Shown here: in pieces, positions 43,153-52,125 of the stretch
Layout of the letters: every line of letters begins with the position of its first letter
Numbering within the stretch: position 1 is the first letter of the stretch
Origin: a virus
Direction: 5' to 3' (one strand)
Virus record (IMG/VR): IMGVR_UViG_3300005099_000066
Location: 1-64,000 of that record
DNA: 64,000 nt
Notes under the pieces: generated by a model
Databases searched by the model: none
Told to the model about the DNA's origin: nothing
Seen by the model: only the letters and a program-made list of their open reading frames with translations
Program-made: the position numbers and the translations under genes

Positions 43153-43539
43153 ATGAATAAAAAATTGAAAGAATTTTTTGAAAGTCTGCCAAAAATAGAA
43201 GTGCTGAAAATGACTTCCCTTTCAGAATTCGAAGAGCCATTTTCATTGATGTTTGAGTTGTATATGGCAAAGAATAAAGGTTATGGAGCTTCCTGGAGAA
43301 AGAGAGGAATTCCAAGTTCTTTTGAGAATATAAGCAGAAAATATGACAGACTTCTTGTTCAAGTAGAAAAATCTAATTTTCATCCAGAAAATCTTTCAAA
43401 TGAAGAAAAACTTGATTTCTTTGATACGGCAATTGACCTTGCTGTGTATTCATATCTTTTTCTTTGGTTTGTATATGATTTGTTTGGAGAAGAAATAGTA
43501 AAGGAGTGGAGAAAGAAAGTAGGATTGGAAAATGGATAA
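43153..43539 (+). CDS. Nmad1/DUF1599-like nucleotide-modification-associated protein
   Basis: 128 residues: NKGYGASWRKRGIPSSFENI, a K..RLL turn, then KLDFFDTAIDLAVYSYLF. This matches DUF1599 (nucleotide modification associated domain 1), described by Iyer and co-workers in phages with modified bases, though its biochemical activity is not known. GGGGAGGTG sets ATG 43153 (43093 in the same frame is inside the previous gene). It sits directly before the DNA polymerase and overlaps it by 8 nt. Confidence 0.75.
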   Translation: MNKKLKEFFESLPKIEVLKMTSLSEFEEPFSLMFELYMAKNKGYGASWRKRGIPSSFENISRKYDRLLVQVEKSNFHPENLSNEEKLDFFDTAIDLAVYSYLFLWFVYDLFGEEIVKEWRKKVGLENG

Positions 43540-45910
43540 AACTCTGAGAGAAGAATGTAAAAATTGTATATTCTTCAATAATGCGTATGTTCCTCCAGAA
43601 TATCCTTTTGGTGATGAAAAAATTGATGTTTTGTTTATAGGAGAAGCTCCTGGGGTAGAAGAGGAAAGACTTGGAAAGCCATTTGTGGGAAGGTCAGGCC
43701 AATTATTTAGAGATGCTCTTGCTGAATTTATAAAGGAATTTCCTCATCTGAAATTTGGAATAACAAATGTTGTGAAATGCCATCCTCCCAATAATATGAC
43801 TCCCAAATCAGCTGAAATAAAATTGTGTAAGCCTTTGCTTCTTGATGAGATAGAGAAGTATGACCCAGATTTTATAATACCTTTAGGAAACACAGCTCTT
43901 CAAGCAATAGTTGGAAGGGCAGGTATTCAGAAAAATTTAAATCAAGTTATAACTAAAGTTGTTGCTGGAAGGGAGAGAACAATAATACCAACTTTTCATC
44001 CTGCTGCTATTTTAAGAAATCCTCATCTATTACAAGATTTTGTGAGAACATTTGGTATATTAGAAAAGATAATGAAAGGACAGGTTCTTGAGTTGGAGGA
44101 TTTCATAGTTGTAGATGATTTTAGGAAGATTGAAAATATGTTGAATGATTTATCAAATTCTAAAGCATTTGCTTTTGACCTTGAGACTTCTTCTTTGAAT
44201 CCTTTTTCTGAGAATGCCAAAATTCTTTGCTTGTCTTTGTCAAATGGGAAAAATACTTATGTTATCCCTGCTAAAGATTATGAGATGTCTAATCTGATTG
44301 ACTTGTTAAAAATTGTTTTTTCCCTTCCAGCTAAAAAGATTGCTCACAATGCGAAATTTGATGTGAAATGGTTAAAAGTTTTTGGTGTGGAAGTTAAGAA
44401 TCTGGCTTTTGATACTATGATAGCCCACTATTTGATTAATGAAAATTTGCCTCACTCTCTGGCTTTTATTCTATCTGAAATGGGATTTGTTGACCACAAA
44501 GGAGATTTTTCAAGAGCTGTTGGAGGGGAAACTGCTACTTGGAAGGTGTTATCTGATGAAGAAAAGCTTAATGAATACTGGGATGTTCTTCTTGAGTATA
44601 ATGCGAAAGATGCTTGGTCAACTTATTTAATCTATGAGAAATTAAAAGATAAACTCGAATCAAGTCAGGTTTGGTTAATGGAAAATTTTTATATTCCTTT
44701 GATATACACATTTTCAGAAATAGAAATTTATGGGATGAAAGTTGATTTGAATAGAATCCAGTATTTATCCCAGAAGTATAAGAATGAAATGAAGAAAATT
44801 ATATCTGAAATGGAAAATTTATCGTCCGTCAAATTTTGGAAGACTCTACATCCTGATGAAAAATTTAATCCATCTTCGACAAAGCAAGTTGCTGAAATTA
44901 TTTTTGATATAGAGAAATTAGAAGTTATTGCTATGACTCCGAAAGGAGCACCATCGACAAAGAGTGAATTTCTTGAATTTCTTGCCTCGAAATCGAAATT
45001 TGTTAAATTGTTGTTAGAATATAGGAAAATTATGAAAAACGAAACTGCTTTTATAAAAGGCATTCAAAAACATATAAAAATAGATGGATGTGTTCATCCC
45101 TCTTATAATCTTATTGGAACAGTGACGGGCAGAATATCTTGTAGAGAGCCAAACATACAACAGATACCAAAAGATTCAGAAATAAGAACAATATTTGTTC
45201 CAAAACTTGATTGGTTTATAGAAGCTGACTTTTCACAAATAGAGTTAAGAGTTGCTGCTTCTTTGTCTGGGGACCCATATATGATTGATGCTTATAAAAA
45301 AGGTGAAGACTTACATACAAAAACTGCTTCTTCCATATTTGGGAAGAGACCAGAAGAGGTTTCAGAAGAAGAACGATTTGTGGCAAAAACTATTAATTTT
45401 GGTATTTTGTATGGAATGGGAGCAAAGAGTTTACAGGCAAGAGTTTCCAGAGAAGGAATAAATATACCTTTGAAAAAGGCAGAAGAATATATCAGAAAGT
45501 TCTTTATAGCCTATCCTGTTTTGAAAGCTTGGGTAGATGAGCAAAAATCAAAAGTTCTTGGTTCCAGAATGGTAGTGTCTCCTTTTGGAAGAATTAGAAG
45601 ATTAATGGGAACTTCTGATGATGATTTGAGACAGGGTGTAAATGCTCCTGTTCAGGGAACTGCTTCTGATTTAACTTTGTTTTCTGTGATGTTTCTTCAC
45701 AATGAATTTAAAAGGAGAGGTTTGAAATCCCATATAGTAGGTTCAGTTCATGATTCAATATTATTTGATGTGGCTGATGAAGAATTACACTGTGTTGTGA
45801 CTCTAATAAAACAGATAATGGAAGGACTTGATTTTGATTTTATAAAAGTTCCTTTGAAAGTAGATGTTGCAATAGGAAAGGCATGGGGAGAAATTTTAAT
45901 GGAGGTATAA
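43532..45910 (+). CDS. Uracil-DNA glycosylase / DNA polymerase I fusion
   Basis: 792 residues, three units. (1) Residues 1-190, a family 4-like uracil-DNA glycosylase: Fe-S cysteines C9, C12, C83, C99, the motif GEAPG (38-41) with KPFVGRSGQL, and FHPAAILRNP (His 156). (2) A DEDDy 3'-5' exonuclease: FDLETSS (D216, E218), HNAKFD, YNAKDAW. (3) A family A polymerase: motif A EADFSQIELRVAA (D566), motif B AKTINFGILYG (Phe at the ddNTP-gate position) and motif C VGSVHDSILFD. It should copy the phage genome, and the front domain may remove or sense uracil. Phage SPO1 polymerase, from memory, has a similar N-terminal domain. The all-motif-intact glycosylase part is unusual. Confidence 0.92.
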   Translation: MDKTLREECKNCIFFNNAYVPPEYPFGDEKIDVLFIGEAPGVEEERLGKPFVGRSGQLFRDALAEFIKEFPHLKFGITNVVKCHPPNNMTPKSAEIKLCKPLLLDEIEKYDPDFIIPLGNTALQAIVGRAGIQKNLNQVITKVVAGRERTIIPTFHPAAILRNPHLLQDFVRTFGILEKIMKGQVLELEDFIVVDDFRKIENMLNDLSNSKAFAFDLETSSLNPFSENAKILCLSLSNGKNTYVIPAKDYEMSNLIDLLKIVFSLPAKKIAHNAKFDVKWLKVFGVEVKNLAFDTMIAHYLINENLPHSLAFILSEMGFVDHKGDFSRAVGGETATWKVLSDEEKLNEYWDVLLEYNAKDAWSTYLIYEKLKDKLESSQVWLMENFYIPLIYTFSEIEIYGMKVDLNRIQYLSQKYKNEMKKIISEMENLSSVKFWKTLHPDEKFNPSSTKQVAEIIFDIEKLEVIAMTPKGAPSTKSEFLEFLASKSKFVKLLLEYRKIMKNETAFIKGIQKHIKIDGCVHPSYNLIGTVTGRISCREPNIQQIPKDSEIRTIFVPKLDWFIEADFSQIELRVAASLSGDPYMIDAYKKGEDLHTKTASSIFGKRPEEVSEEERFVAKTINFGILYGMGAKSLQARVSREGINIPLKKAEEYIRKFFIAYPVLKAWVDEQKSKVLGSRMVVSPFGRIRRLMGTSDDDLRQGVNAPVQGTASDLTLFSVMFLHNEFKRRGLKSHIVGSVHDSILFDVADEELHCVVTLIKQIMEGLDFDFIKVPLKVDVAIGKAWGEILMEV

Positions 45911-45911
45911 A

Positions 45912-46247
45912 ATGATAGATATGTTTGATTATAATTCTAATCTCGAAAAGACTGTTTTTCAAATTATTTCCGAAAGTTGGGATTTGGATGATGAGGAATT
46001 AACTGAAAGAGTAAGATTCTTTTTGTTGGAATATATAACAAAATGGTTTTTTGATAATTATAATGATTTAGTTAAAGTTAAGGGAAATGATATATATTTC
46101 TCCAAAAAGTTTGTGCTAAATTATTTATATTTAGCAATACCAGATAAATTAGAATCAGAATGGTATGAGCTTTATGTAGGGACAAAAAGGAAGAATGGTG
46201 AAGAAATGAGATTTATTTATTTTAAACCAACAAAAGAGGAGGTGTAA
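45912..46247 (+). CDS. Hypothetical protein between polymerase and SSB
   Basis: 111 residues, acidic and aromatic, no family recognised. ATGGAGGTATAAA upstream; only 1 nt from the polymerase stop and 2 nt from the SSB start, so it is part of the replication block. Confidence 0.6.
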   Translation: MIDMFDYNSNLEKTVFQIISESWDLDDEELTERVRFFLLEYITKWFFDNYNDLVKVKGNDIYFSKKFVLNYLYLAIPDKLESEWYELYVGTKRKNGEEMRFIYFKPTKEEV

Positions 46248-46249
46248 AG

Positions 46250-47302
46250 ATGTTAAACATAGATAAACTGAAGAAGGACCTCGAAAAACTGTCTACTCCA
46301 GAAGGACCAAGCATAAGATGGATGTATCCTCCTGAAGGAGTCACCAGAGTGAGAATACTTCCTGCTCTTTTTGGCAGTGATGTATTCTATGAAATAGTAG
46401 CAAGACACAGAGTTCCTGATTCTGAATCCCCCAGAGGAATTAAATCATACATCTGTAAAAAGCTGACATTTGGACAGGAGTGTCCTATCTGTTCTGCTTA
46501 TGAAATTCTACAGAAAAGCAAGTCCGCATACAACATAGATGATAAATTGATAAAGAGTCTAAAGCCATACTTTAGAATCTATGTAAATGCTATCATAAAG
46601 GGATGGAAAAGGGCACTACAAGACCCAACATTCATTTACCCAGACACATTTCCCCCTGAACAGCCTGTTCTTCTTGTTATCCCTCAAACAGTTCATACCC
46701 AAATTTTAAATTTGATTCTTGGAGAGTATGGAGATATAACTGACCCACAGAATGGAAGGGATATTGACATTGTTAGAACAACAGTAGGAAATAGAACAGA
46801 ATATTCAGTTCAGCCAGTTCCCAATCCATCTCCTATTGAAAATGCTTCTGAGATATTCCAGAAAGCTTATGATTTAAAATCTGTCGTTGCTGAGATGGAT
46901 GAAGATTACGAATCCTTACAGGAAAGATTTCTCCAGGGTATACTTGGGGCTTCTACTACAAATATTTTGGCAGGAGTCATAAGTAATATTCTTTCTGGGT
47001 ATGCTCCACAGCCTTTGACTTCTCCGACTCCTTCTGCTCCGCCAACTCCAACTCCTACTGTTCAACCAACTCCTCCTTCACCTACCCCTACTGCAAAACC
47101 GACTGTTCCTCCGACTCCTACACAAGCTCCAACAGTTCCTCCGACTCCAACAACTCCTTCAAGTATACCTATTCCAGAACCTCAAACTCCTCCTTCTCCA
47201 ACTCCTACTCAAGAAACTTCAAAATCAACTCCGACATCCCCAGAGAATCTCAGACAAAAGTTGGAAGAGTTAAAGAAGAAATTCTCAAAAGGAAGTTCAT
47301 AA
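46250..47302 (+). CDS. gp32-like single-stranded DNA-binding protein with Pro/Thr-rich linker
   Basis: 350 residues. The core (about 20-185) has IRWMYPPEGVTRVRILP, then a metal-binding Cys cluster YICKKLTFGQECPICSAYE, as in T4 gp32-type SSBs with a zinc site, plus PYFRIYVNAI strands. Residues about 258-333 are a PTP/TPPTPT-type repeat linker, followed by a charged helix (LRQKLEELKKKF). The linker replaces the usual short acidic tail. It should coat ssDNA in replication and recombination; the linker would give long reach to partner proteins. AGGAGGTG lies upstream of ATG 46250. Confidence 0.78.
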   Translation: MLNIDKLKKDLEKLSTPEGPSIRWMYPPEGVTRVRILPALFGSDVFYEIVARHRVPDSESPRGIKSYICKKLTFGQECPICSAYEILQKSKSAYNIDDKLIKSLKPYFRIYVNAIIKGWKRALQDPTFIYPDTFPPEQPVLLVIPQTVHTQILNLILGEYGDITDPQNGRDIDIVRTTVGNRTEYSVQPVPNPSPIENASEIFQKAYDLKSVVAEMDEDYESLQERFLQGILGASTTNILAGVISNILSGYAPQPLTSPTPSAPPTPTPTVQPTPPSPTPTAKPTVPPTPTQAPTVPPTPTTPSSIPIPEPQTPPSPTPTQETSKSTPTSPENLRQKLEELKKKFSKGSS

Positions 47303-47303
47303 A

Positions 47304-47678
47304 ATGGTTTTGAACATAGAGAAAGTTGGAACTACAATAAAAGCTGATATGAATGGAATTGTTTTACACTTTGACCCAGAGACTTTGCTTCAGCCACCAA
47401 CGCAATTGATAGCTCTTAAGTATCAGTGGGGTTTGGTTAAGTCTGAAATAGAGAGAATAAAAAGATACCTCGATTTTGAAGTGAAGAAAACCAAAGCAGA
47501 AACAATAAAATCTTTGATGAGTTCAGGTATGTCAAAGACTGCTGCCTCTGAAGAAGTTGTCCTTGATTCAGCGTATCAGAACAAAGTTCAGCAACTTCAA
47601 ATATATGAATATTGGTCAGATTTGGTTTATCAAGTTTTATCAGCACTTGATGGAGCAATCAATGCAAGGGGAGAATAG
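47304..47678 (+). CDS. UvsY-like recombination mediator (predicted)
   Basis: 124 residues, helical. The end YWSDLVYQVLSALDGAINARG closely follows T4 UvsY's YW..LL.....ALDAIKSRG, and the front has a matching W...K.EI.RI...L pattern (YQWGLVKSEIERIKRYLDF). UvsY loads UvsX on gp32-coated DNA; here it lies between the SSB and RecA-like genes, exactly the partners it would need. The call rests on alignment by eye from memory. Confidence 0.6.
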   Translation: MVLNIEKVGTTIKADMNGIVLHFDPETLLQPPTQLIALKYQWGLVKSEIERIKRYLDFEVKKTKAETIKSLMSSGMSKTAASEEVVLDSAYQNKVQQLQIYEYWSDLVYQVLSALDGAINARGE

Positions 47679-47691
47679 GAGAGCCTATAAA

Positions 47692-48672
47692 ATGGACATA
47701 AAAATGGACGAAGTAGCCAAAAAGTTGAGTAAGGAAGCTGGGGTGGAGATTGTTCCTCCACCCCAAGTTCCTCACGAGAGGATACCTACGGGAATAGCAC
47801 CTCTTGATTGGTTAATAGAAGGAATTCCTTTATCTGCTGTCACAACTTTCTTTGGTCCTGAATCTTCTGGTAAAACTACGATTGCTGCTTATGTTGCTGC
47901 TAAATTTCAGCAAATGGGAGGTATAGTCTCTTGGATTGATACTGAATACTCTTTTTCTACTGAATATTTTCAGAGAATTGGTGTGAATACGAAAAATCTT
48001 TTATATACAGTTGGTGTTACAGTTGAACAAGCATTTAAGGTAATGGAAACAGTCATTGGATTTTCTCTTGAAAATGACCAGCCATGTCTTGTTGTGTGGG
48101 ATTCAATTGCTGCTACTCCATCAGAGGAAGAAGAAAGCAGAGCTTTTGATGAAAATACAGTTGCTGCTGCTGCGAGAGCACTTTCAAAAGGATTTAGAAA
48201 GTTGTCTGTAAAACTTGCGAGGCAACCAAAAGTTGCTTTTTTGATGATAACACAAGTAAGGGAGGATATTGGTGGTTCCATTTATGGAACTGGATATGAT
48301 ATGTATGGAGGCAGAGCATTAAAGCATTATCATATGCTTGCTCTGGAGTTTAGAAGAGTTGGGTATATCAGAGAAGAGATACCAGGAGTGAAAGCCCAAA
48401 TATTGGTTGCTAAATCAAAGCTTCCGAATGCTCCTATGCTGAAAGGTGTTTCCCTTTATATCAATTATGGTTATGGAGTTGATGAAGGGAAGTCTTTAGT
48501 TGATATAGCAAAGGATTTGGGATACATAAGAGTTCAGGGTGGATGGTGGAAATTTTCTAAAGGTGATTCCAAAGCTTATAGAAGAAATGAAATAGCATTG
48601 GAGTTGTTAAAAAATGAACACAAAAAAGCTTTGGAGTTGCTATGGAGAGAGAAAAACAAACCATCCATATAG
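47692..48672 (+). CDS. RecA/UvsX-like strand-exchange recombinase
   Basis: 326 residues. Walker A GPESSGKT (K61, T62), a Walker B strand PCLVVWDSIAATP, then ARALSKGFRKL and MITQVREDIGGSIYGTGYD (the L2-like loop), GGRALKHYHMLALEF. Typical of phage and bacterial RecA-fold recombinases. GGAGAG supports ATG 47692; an in-frame start at 47557 lies within the UvsY-like gene. It would catalyse homologous pairing for recombination-dependent replication and repair. Confidence 0.88.
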   Translation: MDIKMDEVAKKLSKEAGVEIVPPPQVPHERIPTGIAPLDWLIEGIPLSAVTTFFGPESSGKTTIAAYVAAKFQQMGGIVSWIDTEYSFSTEYFQRIGVNTKNLLYTVGVTVEQAFKVMETVIGFSLENDQPCLVVWDSIAATPSEEEESRAFDENTVAAAARALSKGFRKLSVKLARQPKVAFLMITQVREDIGGSIYGTGYDMYGGRALKHYHMLALEFRRVGYIREEIPGVKAQILVAKSKLPNAPMLKGVSLYINYGYGVDEGKSLVDIAKDLGYIRVQGGWWKFSKGDSKAYRRNEIALELLKNEHKKALELLWREKNKPSI

Positions 48673-49151
48673 ATGGGGAGTGGGCTGTTGCCGTTGTAAA
48701 GCCCCATAGTCATCCTTTAATTGAGTATCGATATTCAAATTATTTGCTGAAAAAAGGATTTCCAGAGATTTCTTTTTCATATATAAAACATAACAACAGA
48801 ATATATCCGAGTTATTATCTGTTTGTTAGAATACAGAATCCGTTGAATTTTGATTTTGAACTATGGAGAAATCTTGAGCCAAATCTTTTCTTTTGGTTGC
48901 CTTACGGAGCAGAAAGACCATATATGATAGCAGAAAAAGATGTTTCTACATACTTTTCGAATCTTGAAAATTATTTGAACAAAATTTTCAAAAACAAATA
49001 CGAATCTGGAGATAGAGTATGGATTCCTCAGCTTGAAAAGGAAGGTTTTGTAGTTGAAGTTAGACATAAAGTTCTTCTGGTCGCAACTGAACTGATGAGG
49101 AGAACTATTTATATTACTGTTCCAAAATCAGATGTTGTAATGATGAGGTAA
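48642..49151 (+). CDS. NusG-like transcription elongation factor (NGN + KOW)
   Basis: 169 residues. WAVAVVKPHSHPLIEYRYSN, then a core strand YPSYYLFVRI and GAERPYMIAEKDVSTYF, then a KOW-like end YESGDRVWIPQ, GFVVEVRHKVLLVATE, ITVPKSDVV. This follows NusG's order WYVVQ...(PGYVLV)...G..PxPIxxxEV...GDxVxVxxGPF. The canonical G-P-F of KOW is missing, which suggests a diverged antitermination or processivity factor rather than a host-type NusG. Overlaps the recombinase gene by 31 nt; its ATG has GGAG nine nt upstream. Confidence 0.62.
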   Translation: MEREKQTIHIDGEWAVAVVKPHSHPLIEYRYSNYLLKKGFPEISFSYIKHNNRIYPSYYLFVRIQNPLNFDFELWRNLEPNLFFWLPYGAERPYMIAEKDVSTYFSNLENYLNKIFKNKYESGDRVWIPQLEKEGFVVEVRHKVLLVATELMRRTIYITVPKSDVVMMR

Positions 49152-49152
49152 T

Positions 49153-49632
49153 ATGATTAGAAAGCCTTACAGAATTGATATACTTACTGGAATGTTCCAA
49201 GAAGTTGAGCATATACCTGATAATATTTTGTTGTTTTCCATTTATGGTGTTCTTCTTGATAGATATAAAAAATCCAGAGTGATTGAATTTGATAAGCAAT
49301 TTATAGAGCACAGAATGATATTAAGACTTTTATGGAAAAGGCTTTCATCTGAGATAATTGATTTGTTTTATGGAAGAAGATTAAAAATTGCAATGATTTT
49401 TCTTCAATCCCCTGAGTATCCAAAACCAGTTATAGCTTCTATTTTGGGAATGAAATTAAAACGATTATATTATGAAAAATTTGTTGTTTATAACAGATTG
49501 AAGCAAAGGTTTATTTATGAGTTTGATGTTTTGAAGTTTTTGGAATTGTGTAATAAATTGTGGGGTTCTAAATTGCTTATATATTCATATAAGTCTTTGG
49601 AAAAATTATCTGGAATTAAATCTGATAAATAG
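49153..49632 (+). CDS. Hypothetical protein, possible HTH segment
   Basis: 159 residues, helical and basic. KPVIASILGMKLKRLYYEKF could be a helix-turn-helix resembling sigma region 4, which would suit its place next to the NusG-like gene; this is a guess from one segment. One nt after the preceding stop. Confidence 0.5.
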   Translation: MIRKPYRIDILTGMFQEVEHIPDNILLFSIYGVLLDRYKKSRVIEFDKQFIEHRMILRLLWKRLSSEIIDLFYGRRLKIAMIFLQSPEYPKPVIASILGMKLKRLYYEKFVVYNRLKQRFIYEFDVLKFLELCNKLWGSKLLIYSYKSLEKLSGIKSDK

Positions 49633-49643
49633 GAGGAATAAAG

Positions 49644-50579
49644 ATGAACATTTTGATAATTGGTGATACACATTTTCATAACTGGAAATACAAAAAACTT
49701 GTTGATTATCAGTATGAATTTATGAATAAAATTATTCCTGATGTATTGAAAAACAATTCTGTTGATAGTATTGTTCTTCTTGGGGATTTATTTGAATCAA
49801 GAAGACTTGTTGATAAAAGACTCGTTGTTGCTGTATTCGAATGGTTAGAAACTCTTGGCCAGAATTATCCCTTCTTTTTTGTTTTGGGAAATCATGACTT
49901 TTATGATTTAACATATTCTCCATTTGAAAAGGCTTTTAAAAAGGTAAAAGTTATTTCAAAACCTGAAATAATTTCAGTAAAAGGTGTTAAGTTGGGATTT
50001 TTGCCTTGGAATTACTGGAAAGATGAAGATATGAAATCCGTATCTGAAGCAGAGGTTATCTTTTGCCATTTGGAAATAAAAGGTCACAAATACTCTCCAG
50101 TATATTCGTATGCTTCTCCAGAAGGTTTGACTTTTATTCCAAAAGACAAAATCATATTTAATGGTCATTATCACATTCCCTCTGATGAAGGAAGCTTGAT
50201 ATTCGTTGGTTCTATTTTACAGAAGAATTTATCTGATTTGGGTTCTAAAAAATCTGTTATTTTGTTTAATTCTGATTCAAAATCTTATGAAAGAATATCT
50301 CTTCCCCATCCTGAATTCAAATTGGCTTTGTCGAGAGTTGAATTTGAGGAAATGAGAACAAAATCAGATAAAAGCAACATAATTCCTGTTTTTCAGCCAG
50401 CAAAACTTTCTAATTCAAGTTCTACTGATATGTCCACTGAACAGTTGAATGTATTTGAACTTGTTGTTGGGGCAGTAAAAAAATTGTCGAAGCAGTTTAA
50501 TATAAAAGCTGACTTTGGATTGAAACTTGTAAAAGAATATTATGAAAAGGAGATGTCTCATGAAGCTGATAAAAGTTAA
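49644..50579 (+). CDS. sbcD: SbcD/Mre11-like nuclease subunit (T4 gp47-like)
   Basis: 311 residues. GDTHFHN (8-14), LLGDLFE (about 49-55), LGNHDF (about 86-91), FCHLEI (about 139) and FNGHYHIP (about 174-181) are the Mre11 metal-binding motifs. It pairs with the Rad50-like protein encoded next, with 20-nt overlap. The pair would trim double-strand ends for recombination-dependent replication. AGGAGGAA upstream of ATG 49644. Confidence 0.9.
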   Translation: MNILIIGDTHFHNWKYKKLVDYQYEFMNKIIPDVLKNNSVDSIVLLGDLFESRRLVDKRLVVAVFEWLETLGQNYPFFFVLGNHDFYDLTYSPFEKAFKKVKVISKPEIISVKGVKLGFLPWNYWKDEDMKSVSEAEVIFCHLEIKGHKYSPVYSYASPEGLTFIPKDKIIFNGHYHIPSDEGSLIFVGSILQKNLSDLGSKKSVILFNSDSKSYERISLPHPEFKLALSRVEFEEMRTKSDKSNIIPVFQPAKLSNSSSTDMSTEQLNVFELVVGAVKKLSKQFNIKADFGLKLVKEYYEKEMSHEADKS

Positions 50580-52125
50580 AGTGAATAGATTTATGTCATT
50601 GCAAAATATTGAATTTGATTTTCCTGCTGGAGTGATTCTTGTTGAAGGCTACAATGAGGAAACAGGAGGAAGCAATGGAGCAGGTAAGTCTTCTTTGTTT
50701 GAAGCAGTATTTTATGCTCTGTATGGAAAAACTCTGAGAGGTTCTACAGATAACAAAGCCAATGTCGAACTTGAATTTATGGATAATGAAGGTAATGTCT
50801 GGTTTATTCACAGAACAAAGATGAAACTCTCTTTGTTCAAGAATGGAAAGGCAATAACTGATTTAAAAACAAATTTACAGAAAAGGATTGAACAAATTAT
50901 TGGAGTTTCTTGGAGAACTTTTCAAACAATAATATATTTTACACCTTACACAATAACAAAATGGTTTGTTGAGTTTTCTGATACAGACAGAAAAAATATG
51001 TTTTCTGAGATTTTGAATCTCCAATGGTTAGATGCTTTGCTTAATAATGTAAAGAATAAAAGGAAAGAGCTTGAATCTCAATTTCTACAAAAACAAAATG
51101 AGTTCAATACTTCAAGGGCAATAATTTCTGAATTGGAAGAGGCTCTTAAACCTGCTGAAGGAATAAAATTAGCCATAAACAAAAAAATAGAAGCTTTGAA
51201 GGAAATGGGATTTGATTTTAACCAATCTTCTCTCCAGGCATTTAAGGAATCTATTGAAGAAGTAATAAATAAAATGTCGCAAGAACTTTCCCAATTAGAG
51301 TTTAAAAGAAGGGAATTAAGTGGGAAAATAAATGAAAATATGTCCCAGATAAGTAGAATAAAAGTGCTTACTGTTTGTCCTACCTGTAAACAGAAAGTTT
51401 CTGATGAGCACAAATCAAAAATTGAAATGGATTTGAAAATGTCTAATGATAACATGAATAAGGAGTTGATGAATTTATCTGCCAAAATAACAGAACTTCA
51501 ATCAGAAGTGACAAGATGGACAGGTATTTTGAATATATTCAAAGAAATCGAAATTCTGCAAGCTCAATTAAATAATTTTTCAGGCCAATACAAGAGGCTC
51601 GAAAAGTATAAGAATTTGTTACCAAAACAATTCAAAGAATTAGAGAAACTTGAAAAAGAAGTTGAAGAAATGAAAATTTGGGAAAAAATATTTTCTCCAA
51701 CTGGAGTAAAATCAATTGTTCTTGAAAATATAATAAATTTCGTTTCTCAGTATATGAAGGTTTATTCATATATAATGGGATTGGAAGTTGAGACTGTTAT
51801 TGATAACAAAGGAAAAATAAATTACTCTGTTGACTATAAGTCATTATCTTCTGGAGAAAGAAGAAGAGTTGAAGTTGCTCTTCTTTTTGCTCTCAGACAG
51901 GTTATTCCTGTTCCATTTGATTTGCTGGTTATTGATGAAATATTTGACCATCTTGATTATGTTGGGCTTGAATCTGTTAGTCCAATAATAGAAGAATTTT
52001 CTATGGCGAATAATTTGCCCGTATTTGTTGTCTCGCACAGACCAGATTTGCCTATTCCTTATACTGAAAAGTGGAGAATAGTGAAAACGAAGGGGGGGAT
52101 ATCAAATGTCCTTGAAAGACAGTAA
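50560..52125 (+). CDS. sbcC: SbcC/Rad50-like ATPase subunit (T4 gp46-like)
   Basis: 521 residues. Walker A GSNGAGKSS (K43, S44) follows FDFPAGVILVEG; the coiled-coil arm carries the zinc hook VCPTCKQK (C273, C276); LSSGERRRVEVALLFALRQV is the ABC signature and LLVIDEIFDHLD the Walker B. Short like T4 gp46, not the ~1000-residue bacterial SbcC. AAGGAG eight bases upstream supports ATG 50560. Confidence 0.9.
   Translation: MKLIKVKVNRFMSLQNIEFDFPAGVILVEGYNEETGGSNGAGKSSLFEAVFYALYGKTLRGSTDNKANVELEFMDNEGNVWFIHRTKMKLSLFKNGKAITDLKTNLQKRIEQIIGVSWRTFQTIIYFTPYTITKWFVEFSDTDRKNMFSEILNLQWLDALLNNVKNKRKELESQFLQKQNEFNTSRAIISELEEALKPAEGIKLAINKKIEALKEMGFDFNQSSLQAFKESIEEVINKMSQELSQLEFKRRELSGKINENMSQISRIKVLTVCPTCKQKVSDEHKSKIEMDLKMSNDNMNKELMNLSAKITELQSEVTRWTGILNIFKEIEILQAQLNNFSGQYKRLEKYKNLLPKQFKELEKLEKEVEEMKIWEKIFSPTGVKSIVLENIINFVSQYMKVYSYIMGLEVETVIDNKGKINYSVDYKSLSSGERRRVEVALLFALRQVIPVPFDLLVIDEIFDHLDYVGLESVSPIIEEFSMANNLPVFVVSHRPDLPIPYTEKWRIVKTKGGISNVLERQ

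Noticed and set aside
51078-51485. 135-codon minus-strand open frame
   Set aside because: Mirror of the Rad50-like coiled coil; Leu/Ser/Phe-rich complement of heptad repeats.
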